Source of the DNA: Closterium sp. NIES-65
Lineage: Eukaryota > Streptophyta > Zygnematophyceae > Desmidiales > Closteriaceae
Length of the DNA stretch: 64,000 nucleotides
Reading direction: 5' to 3'
NCBI GenBank assembly: GCA_948144175.1
Contig: CANXME010001258.1
Span: 915,001 to 979,000, forward strand
Positions within the stretch are counted from its first letter, which is position 1. Each line of letters opens with the position of its first letter. Below the pieces are notes generated by a model. It ran no database searches. It worked only from the letters and a program-made list of their open reading frames with translations, and was not told where the DNA came from. Positions 57,533 through 64,000 of the stretch are shown here, in pieces. The translations under genes were made by a program, and so were the position numbers.

Positions 57533-58231
57533 TCTTAAGCGCCTCTGTCGTGTCGAAACTCAAGACACAAGCGAAGCAGCTCAAATCGAAGCACCGCGAG
57601 CAGGCCTAATTTTATCAGTGTAAATCACCCTGATACCCTGATAATCAGGGTGGTTTTTGATGGTCACACTGATGGGCTAGGGTTTTTTTTTTTGTGGAGG
57701 TAGATTTACCCTGATGTGTCAGGTTTTTTTTGTAAGGCACACTGATGGCCAAGGGTTACGGATCCCGTAACAAGTTTTACCCTGTAACGCGTACCCTACA
57801 CCCCCCCTCCCCCCGGTTCACCCACCCCCCCTTTCCCGTAACCTGGGATTCCATCAAGGCCACTGAGGCCGGAATTTCGGCCTTGACAACTCCTGTGCTG
57901 GCACACAGAGGGCCACTATTGGCCAGGTTTACAGTTTCTTTGCTGGCACCGCCACCTCCGCTACTTGGTCTGTTTGTCAGACTTGACAACAAGGCCGGGT
58001 TGGCTGGAAACTTGGCTGAATGCAGCAACAATTCGATGCCCACTAGCCCACTGGGCACCGCGTTCCTTGCACGACTGAGGCAGGCTCCGCTGCTTGTTTG
58101 CGTGCACGTTAGGAAACAGAGGCACGAAATGACAGGGGTCATGAACACATGCGAGGTTTCCTCTCGCAAGAACACAGCACTCACGCCAAGTAGAGCAACG
58201 TTGGCGGTTCTCCTGCTGTCCTTAAGCAGCC
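57533..58231. other. Spacer between the F-box gene and the hAT-like gene
   Basis: It has a hairpin at 57622-57656 (see separate entry), T runs, and two related words near 57666 and 57740 (CACACTGATGGGCTAGGG and CACACTGATGGCCAAGGG). From 57745 to 58254 one plus-strand frame is open for 169 codons and a minus-strand frame is open over nearly the same span. With both strands open and no recognisable protein, I do not call a gene. Confidence 0.5.
57622..57656. other. Hairpin downstream of the F-box gene
   Basis: CACCCTGAT (57626-57634) and ATCAGGGTG (57644-57652) pair perfectly around a 9-base loop. Flanking A/T bases extend the stem to about 13 pairs with one G-T pair. It lies 90 bp after the stop codon and may fall in the 3' untranslated region, or be the remains of a small inverted-repeat transposon. 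Confidence 0.55.
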
Positions 58232-59418
58232 ATGGCTCCTGCAGAGGACAGTGACGGAGAAGCTGCTGACGAGCCATCGAAGGATGTGCCCGCACGAACA
58301 GGCCTTTATTTCCTGCGCGCGGTGCATGCGAACCCTCCGCTTGTCCTCACTCCAGGCCCGTCTTCTTGCAGCAAAGGGAAACAGAGTCTGTCACCCCCGC
58401 CTGCTTCCAATGCCGTCACGCCAGACAGTGCTCCCGCCACTGTCAGCGTGTCAGAGGTGGGCGAATCATCGTCTGCAGCCTCGAAGAAGAGGCGTCGCTA
58501 CGCGCAGGCCGTTCTACCGTTCGGCACGCCACCAGCGAAACCGATTCCGCCGCCCGCTCCACTCCAAGTTCCGAAGCCAGTCTCCCGTGAACTCACCGGC
58601 GCCGAGAAGGCTGGAGAGAAATTTTTGAAGGCGCATCAGCTATACAACACGCAGTGGCTGCCGAAATTTGGCTGGCTGCTGCTGGACAAGAACGCCGACG
58701 GCCTGCCCATTCTGCGATGCAGCATCTGCGTGGAGCATGGAAAGGACGATGCGAAATTCGGAAGGAACGGAACGGGGGGCCGTGATCTGCAGCTCGGATC
58801 AATGCGATGCCACGAGCTGAGCGGCCGCCACGAGGAAGCGATGAAGCGGCAGCGGACGCTCATGGCGGAGATCGAGCACCAGAAGAGGATCGACGACTTC
58901 GCCAATACCGACAAGGAGGGGGCGCGGCTGACTCGTCTCATGCGCGGCGTGGAGTTTATCTGCAACAACGACGCACCGATCGCGATGTTTCAGAAGCTCA
59001 TAGGCTTCCTCGCAGAGGAGGGAGTAGAGGACATACCGCTTCAATCCTACGGCGTGTACATCACACAGTAAGCGTGTGCCAAAATAGCCAGACCGCAACG
59101 AATGTTTCCGCATTCCATTTGTGTCTAAGCGCTTTCACCTCGGCTTGTGGCAGGTACGGATTCAACGAAATGGCCTCGGCGATGGCTAAGTACCAGAAAA
59201 CACAGCAGCTGCAGCATCTTCTCGCTTCACCATTCATCGGCATTACTTGCGACGAGAGCACCGATCGCGCTCGCGGCAAACATTTGATCGTGTTTGCCAC
59301 CTTCCTCAAAAATGGCGTGTCCGTCACGGAATTTCTGTCGCTACTGACGGTGCACAAGTGCGACGCATCCTCGCTTTTCACTGTGCTCACAAGCCACCTG
59401 GAGTCTGTTGGGGTGGAC
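58232..59418 (+). pseudogene. hAT-transposase-like gene (ZNF862/DUF4371 type), interrupted by element G
   Basis: Exon 1 is 58232-59067 (278 residues plus two bases, donor GTAAGC). Exon 2 begins at 59154 after GGCAG and is open to the insertion at 59418. The protein starts MAPAEDSDGEAADEPS at a good initiation context (GCCATGGC). Residues 85-89 (KKRRR) may be a nuclear signal. Residues 145-205 match the TTF-like zinc finger of this family: WLLLDKNADGLPILRCSIC (C163, C166), then RCHELSGRH (H194, H200). Exon 2 has the start of the RNase H-like domain, GITCDESTDRARGKHLIVF, with the first catalytic Asp in the CDESTD motif. The rest of the domain is cut off, so it cannot make the full protein here. 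It may be a transposon gene or a domesticated host copy. No terminal inverted repeat was identified. Confidence 0.78.
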
Positions 59419-59550
59419 TGTGAAGCAAGGAAAACAGGAATGAAATGACTAAGGAAAGATTGGGTACAAATACAACCCTAGAAACCCTGTACCCCATATG
59501 TGCTACCCCGCTATAGCCTACAAACATGCATCAGTTATAATAATCCGACA
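59419..59550 (-). repeat. Element G 3' LTR (132 bp)
   Basis: On the plus strand it starts TGTGAAGCAAGG and ends ATCCGACA. It matches the element B 5' LTR closely, with a few differences, mostly around 59442-59470. It lies directly against the coding sequence of the hAT-like gene. Confidence 0.9.
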
Positions 59551-59761
59551 CACCCCCATAGGCAAAGTGGGGGAGAACAAGGGGTCACAAGACCAGTCAA
59601 GCAAAGCAAAGCAAAGCAAGCTCAGGGTGGATCACAACGTCACCACACAGTCCGAGCACAAGAGCAGGGCCACAGGCCAGTTCACATGCAGGAGTACAGA
59701 CATATATATAAAACTAGACAAGCAAGAGCAGGTATATATAAATGTCACAGTACAAGTGAAG

Positions 59762-62700
59762 TCAAGAGGAGAGCAAGTGAGGCAAGACAGGCACAAGACC
59801 CAGCTGGGTGCAAAAGCGCTGATGGTCACAAGGCGCGAGTGCCTTGGTGAACACATCAGCAGTGTTGGCCTCAGAGGCCACGTACGCAAGTCGCAACTGA
59901 CCACGCTGCTGCAGCTCACGAGCAAGGAAGTAGCGGAGAGCAATGTGCTTCGTTCTGTGCTCCAAGCGCTGCTCTCGACACAAGGCCAGCATGGCCTTGT
60001 TGTCTACGTACAGCACTGGAGGAGAACGAGGCGGCTCTCCAAGGTCAGTCAGCAGGTAGGTGAGCCAGCGAAGCTCCTGTGCAGCCATGGCCCCGGCGTA
60101 GATCTCAGCCTCACAACTGGAGCCGAGAACCGAAGACGAGCGAGTAGACCGCCACGAGACAGAGCCGGAACCAAGGCTGAAGGTGTAACCCTGTGACGAC
60201 CGCTGCGTAGCCTGGTCGTCAGCCCAAGAAGCGTCCGCGTGGCCGGTAAGGACCACTGGACTCCGCCCTCCAAGCACTAGCCCCATGCCCGACGTGCTGC
60301 ACAGGTAGCGCAATACCCTCTTCGCTGCAGCCATGTGCTCCGGTCTGTGTCTCCCAGGAGCAACATAGCGAGCAAGAATGCTCAGAGGGTATGCAAGGTC
60401 AGGTCGTGTGCAGGTCATCAGGTACATGAGGCAGCCAACAAGCTCTGCATACGGACCACTCGACTCTACGGACTCATCCGAAGGCAGAGCTGAGAGTGAG
60501 TGGCGAGTAGGCAGAGGAGTGGCCTGAGGCGAGGAGTACGTGAAGCCGAAGCGCTGAAGGACCTGCTGCACCATGTGTGACTGAGTCAAGGTAATGGTGC
60601 GGCGTGCTCTGTCCCGAGTGATCTGCAAGCCAAGGTAGCTGCGCAGTTCACCCAGGTCTGTGCACGTGTGTCTCTTCAGCAGCTCGAACTTCACGTAGGC
60701 GAGTCCAGCAGTGTCTGCTGTGGCAAAGACCAAGTCGTCGACGTACACGAGGATGTAGAACGGCGGCAGGGAAGTGTCGGTGCGAAGAAACAGCGACGGG
60801 TCAGCAGTAGAAGGAGCAAACCCAAGAGCCGCAAGCGTAGTCCTCAGTGTGTCGTGCCACTCACGCGCTGCCTGGCGGAGACCGTAGACTGGCCGTCGGA
60901 GGCTCCACTGGGTGCCAGGAGGGAAAGTCCCAGTGAAGCCAGGTGGACGGCGCAGCCAGATCTCCTCGTGCAGGCTACCCTGCAAGAACGCAGTGCTGAA
61001 GTCGAGAGAGTGAAGCTCGTAGTCGCGCTGAGCGGCTATGTGCAGCAGCACCCGAAGAGTAGTCATCTTCGGGGTGGGAGAGAAGGTCTGAAAGTAGTCA
61101 ACTCCCTGCCACTGACTGAAGCCACGAACAACGTACCGTGCCTTGAAGACAGGTGGAGAGCCCGGCGGCCGCTTCACCCTGAAGATCCACATGCCACTGA
61201 CGATGTTCGCCCCAGGAGGGGGAACCGCGTCAACGTAGGTGCCTGTGGACTTCCAGGAAGCCATCTCTGCATCCATAGCTGCCTGCCACTGAGAGGAGTA
61301 GGGACCCTCTACGGCCTCCGCGTAAGAACGCGGAGTCGGGATGTCTAGTGCATCCGGGTCTCCCTCAGGGGCAAGCAGTACAGACGCGAGATGAGGTGAA
61401 GCAGCCGCTAGACACTGTAACTCCTCCTGCCTGTCCTCTAGGACGTCCGTGCCAAGAGCACACTCACCCCCGACGGACGGAGGACAGACAGACGCAGACT
61501 CAGCAACAAGACTAGCAGCGTAGTCGAGACGACAGCGAGCAGCAAAGTCGACGAGCTCAGCGACTAGAGCAGACGCAGCAGTGGACTCAAAAGAGGGGTC
61601 AGTGACGACAGTAGCAAGCAGACGCGTGACAGTAGGACTGGCAGCACGAAGAGAGTCCGACCCAGGGTCGGCAAGCGCAGGAAGAGAGGACTCAGGAGGA
61701 GAAGGCAAAGGGGCACGTAGAGGAGCAGTGGACGGACGCAAAGACATCCGGTGCGTGCCAGGGACAGGAGGAGGACGCTGACGCGAACTGCGACCACTAG
61801 CGCGAGCAGTACGAACAGGCGACGCGGAACGAGACGCAGGCTCACGACGCTCAGCAAGACCTCCAGTAGGACCAGTGTAAGGAGAGGGAGCAGGCAGTGG
61901 AGAGGAAGGCTCCAGCAGGGACTGCGACTGGACAGGCGCTGGACCCTCTACTGGAGGAGAAAGACCAAGAACCTGCTGCAGGAGCGGAACGAAGTACGGC
62001 CGAGGCCGCGCGGCAGCTCCAAACGCAGCAGGGACAGCACCAGCACCCTCAGCGACAGCACCAGCGCCACCCACACCTCCAGCGGCAGGACCAACAGCAG
62101 TAGGCTCAGCACCAGCGCCCTCAGCAGCTCCAGCTCCAGGAGGACCCGCAGGTCCAGCAGCTCCGGGACCGGCAGCACCCGCACCCTCGACGGTCGAAGA
62201 AGCTCCAGCTCCATCTCCAGCAGCACCTCCAGACTCAGCAGCACGCCTCCAGCGGCGAGCGAACCACTCGCGCAGCTCCTGTGGAGAGAGGGGCTCCCGG
62301 CGAGACGCAGCAGCAGGAGAAACCCCAGGCTCAGCAGCTCCAGACGCAGCACCCCCAGGCTCAGCAGCTCCCAGCTCAGCACCCCCAGGCTCAGCAGCTC
62401 CCGACCCAGCACCCCCAGACCCAGCACCTCCAGGCACAGCACCCCCCGGCTCAGCACCCCCAGGCTCCGCACCCTCCGCAGTAGCACCCTCAGGCCCTGC
62501 ACCCCCAGCAGTAGCACCCCCAGGCTCAGCACCCCCGCGCACAGCACCCCCAGAGTCAGCACCCCCAGGCTCAGCACCCGCAGCAGCACCAGAGTCACCA
62601 GTAACCTCGACCGGGTCAACGGCGTCTACCTGGGACACACCTGAGGGGGCAGGAACCTGAGGGGGGAGGGGGTCTACCGGGGGGGGAACCGGCACAAGGA

Positions 62701-63916
62701 AGTCCGGGGGAGGGGGGAGGGAAGGAGTGCGGTAGGGGAAGAGACGGTAGAAGGGCACTGACTCGTCGAACGTGACGTCCTGGGAGGACAGAACACGACG
62801 AGAGGAGGGGTGGTAAAACTGCCACCCTGGGGCGTCAGTGGGGAAGCCAAGGAAGACACAGGGAGCTGCACGAGGGGACAGCTTGTCCGCAGACAAGTCG
62901 CGGACAAACGCCCGAGATCCCCAGACACGGAACACAGACGCATCGCCAACCTTCCCCGTCCACAGCAAGGCTGGGGACATCGCAGGCCGAGAGACCCGGG
63001 GGTGAAGGTTGAGCTGATGCGCCGCGTACCTCACCGCAAACGGCCACAGAAAATGGGGGGCAGCCGCATGCATCATGGACGTACGAGCGACATCCATGAC
63101 CATGCCAATGCGGCGCTCAGCAATCCCATTTTGCTGTGGTGAGTCCGGAAGCGTGAAGGTCTGGCGGATCCCCCGTGCACAACAGTAGTCCCGCAGAAGG
63201 CGAGAAGAGAACTCTCCGCCTCTGTCAGAGTGCAGACGCAGAACAGGAAAGTCCGAGCCGAAGCTCTTCCTGAGCTGGAGACGAGCCTCGCGGATCCAGT
63301 CGATCAGCACCTCAGTGACCGCACCCTTGCTGCGCAAGGGGAGGACTGTGGTGTAGCGCGAGTAGTCGTCAACCACCAACAGGAAGTAGCGCTCGTAACC
63401 CTGCCCACGGACGGGGCCTGGGCCCCACACATCCATGTGAAGCGTCTGCAGGGGAGCCTCTGTCGGGGGGAAGTGGGAGGAGTGAGGAGTAGCCCGGAGG
63501 CGACCCTCGACACAGGGGACACAGGAAGGTCCTGGCCCGGAGGGGAGAGGAGGGAGAGACTGGGGAAGACCAGAGACAAGGACACGGGAAGCCATGCTCC
63601 GAAGACGGGGCAAGGAGGGGTGGCCAAGACGGTGGTGCCACAGGAGAGTCTCGTGAGACAGGAGGCGACAAGAACAGGGGGCAGACTCAGGACCTGACCG
63701 GGACGCAGCAGCAAGCACCTGACCCGACGCAGCCACCTGACCAGACGCAGGGACAGGAGGAGACTCAACAGTCAGGGTGTAGAGACTCGACCCCGGCCGA
63801 CGCGAGAATGTGGCCAGGTGTCGGCCTGTGCGTGCCTCCGTGCAGTGGGTCACCCGCTGACTCGCAGGAGTGAACTGGTGAACCCCCACATCCTGCAGGT
63901 CTGCTCCACTCACCAA
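59762..63916 (-). CDS. Element G pol (visible part, open frame)
   Basis: About 1,384 codons are open, from the end of protease to the end of pol (PVLPHLLSS). Integrase shows CVPCVEG, LHMDVWGPG, LHSDRGGEFSS and NGIAERRIGMVMD. Reverse transcriptase shows YVDDLVFATAD. RNase H shows YVDNKAMLALC and ends with TADVFTKALAPCDHQRF. The start given is only where the window's reading begins, since gag and protease lie mostly beyond the right edge. It differs from element B at few positions. Confidence 0.88.
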   Translation of the reverse strand: MVSGADLQDVGVHQFTPASQRVTHCTEARTGRHLATFSRRPGSSLYTLTVESPPVPASGQVAASGQVLAAASRSGPESAPCSCRLLSHETLLWHHRLGHPSLPRLRSMASRVLVSGLPQSLPPLPSGPGPSCVPCVEGRLRATPHSSHFPPTEAPLQTLHMDVWGPGPVRGQGYERYFLLVVDDYSRYTTVLPLRSKGAVTEVLIDWIREARLQLRKSFGSDFPVLRLHSDRGGEFSSRLLRDYCCARGIRQTFTLPDSPQQNGIAERRIGMVMDVARTSMMHAAAPHFLWPFAVRYAAHQLNLHPRVSRPAMSPALLWTGKVGDASVFRVWGSRAFVRDLSADKLSPRAAPCVFLGFPTDAPGWQFYHPSSRRVLSSQDVTFDESVPFYRLFPYRTPSLPPPPDFLVPVPPPVDPLPPQVPAPSGVSQVDAVDPVEVTGDSGAAAGAEPGGADSGGAVRGGAEPGGATAGGAGPEGATAEGAEPGGAEPGGAVPGGAGSGGAGSGAAEPGGAELGAAEPGGAASGAAEPGVSPAAASRREPLSPQELREWFARRWRRAAESGGAAGDGAGASSTVEGAGAAGPGAAGPAGPPGAGAAEGAGAEPTAVGPAAGGVGGAGAVAEGAGAVPAAFGAAARPRPYFVPLLQQVLGLSPPVEGPAPVQSQSLLEPSSPLPAPSPYTGPTGGLAERREPASRSASPVRTARASGRSSRQRPPPVPGTHRMSLRPSTAPLRAPLPSPPESSLPALADPGSDSLRAASPTVTRLLATVVTDPSFESTAASALVAELVDFAARCRLDYAASLVAESASVCPPSVGGECALGTDVLEDRQEELQCLAAASPHLASVLLAPEGDPDALDIPTPRSYAEAVEGPYSSQWQAAMDAEMASWKSTGTYVDAVPPPGANIVSGMWIFRVKRPPGSPPVFKARYVVRGFSQWQGVDYFQTFSPTPKMTTLRVLLHIAAQRDYELHSLDFSTAFLQGSLHEEIWLRRPPGFTGTFPPGTQWSLRRPVYGLRQAAREWHDTLRTTLAALGFAPSTADPSLFLRTDTSLPPFYILVYVDDLVFATADTAGLAYVKFELLKRHTCTDLGELRSYLGLQITRDRARRTITLTQSHMVQQVLQRFGFTYSSPQATPLPTRHSLSALPSDESVESSGPYAELVGCLMYLMTCTRPDLAYPLSILARYVAPGRHRPEHMAAAKRVLRYLCSTSGMGLVLGGRSPVVLTGHADASWADDQATQRSSQGYTFSLGSGSVSWRSTRSSSVLGSSCEAEIYAGAMAAQELRWLTYLLTDLGEPPRSPPVLYVDNKAMLALCREQRLEHRTKHIALRYFLARELQQRGQLRLAYVASEANTADVFTKALAPCDHQRFCTQLGLVPVLPHLLSS

Positions 63917-64000
63917 GTTCGTAGAGAACGAGGGAAGGTACAGACCCGACAGGGTGCCCGAAGGGGCAGCCGGACACGGGAGGACAGTGGAGAAGTGAGA

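Larger units (their letters stand above)
59419..64000 (-). mobile_element. Element G: Copia element inserted in the hAT-like gene, runs past the right edge
   Basis: It is the same subfamily as A and B. Its 3' LTR is 59419-59550, followed on the plus strand by the reverse of the purine tract, CACCCCCATAGGCAAAG, the TA-rich 3' untranslated stretch (about 59700-59750), and pol from 59762 upward. The visible pol frame is open from about 63916 down to 59762. It covers GAG-pre-integrase (HHRLGHPSLPR near 63630), integrase (LHSDRGGEFSS near 63220), the Gly/Ala/Glu/Pro linker (about 62580-62320), reverse transcriptase (YVDD near 60733) and RNase H. It looks whole as far as it can be seen. The target duplication should be the bases before 59419 (TGGAC), but the other end is outside the window. 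Confidence 0.92.

Noticed and set aside
57745-58254. Open frame of 169 codons before the hAT-like gene
   Set aside because: The opposite strand is equally open, there is no recognisable domain, and it overlaps the good start context of the hAT-like gene.

Overview
The window looks like nuclear DNA from a streptophyte plant lineage, most likely a charophyte green alga. A zygnematophyte such as Closterium is my best guess, from memory of similar Copia proteins and not from any search. The evidence is Ty1/Copia elements, a spliced F-box/LRR gene with GT-AG introns, and a hAT-derived gene. By my interval count about 57 of 64 kb (roughly 89%) is LTR retrotransposon, leaving about 7 kb of host sequence in three pieces. 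I see no rRNA, tRNA or CRISPR.

Layout, left to right. (A) 1-~1915, + strand, the 3' coding part of a Copia element. (B) ~1922-8861, - strand, a second copy of the same subfamily joined to A tail to tail. Host DNA 8862-9665. (C) 9666-17165, + strand, a complete-length but decayed Copia element with 125-bp LTRs and target duplication AACGA. Host DNA 17171-18246. (E) 18247-54153, + strand, a Tnt1-like Copia element with ~1.38-kb LTRs and target duplication CTTGC. Its two LTRs have been split by three later insertions: D (19481-27365, -, duplication CCACC), F1 (32864-45412, -, CTCAA) and F2 (46206-53825, +, AACCC). F1 in turn contains H (36527-41809, +, TCCGC). Host DNA then resumes at 54159 with a TATA box, a two-exon F-box/LRR gene (55210-57532), a spacer, and a spliced hAT-transposase-like gene (58232-59418). 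That gene is cut by element G (59419 to beyond the right edge, - strand).

A, B, C, D, F1, F2 and G form one lineage. They share very short LTRs (117-134 bp) carrying a conserved GGGGTAC...GTACCCC hairpin, a conserved block just after the primer-binding site, and a long GC-rich leader made of tandem repeats that differ in each element. Their Gag has a poly-glycine tract and a C-X13-C-X3-H-X4-C motif in place of a standard zinc knuckle. A repetitive Ala-Glu-Pro-Gly-Gly or similar linker lies between integrase and reverse transcriptase. E and H are different Copia lineages with ordinary CCHC knuckles. D alone has one uninterrupted gag-pol frame. LTR comparisons by eye give C as the oldest element (5/125 differences), E at about 10/1,370, F1 2/117, D 1/134, F2 one difference in 132, and H none over 199 bp. 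This fits the nesting order.
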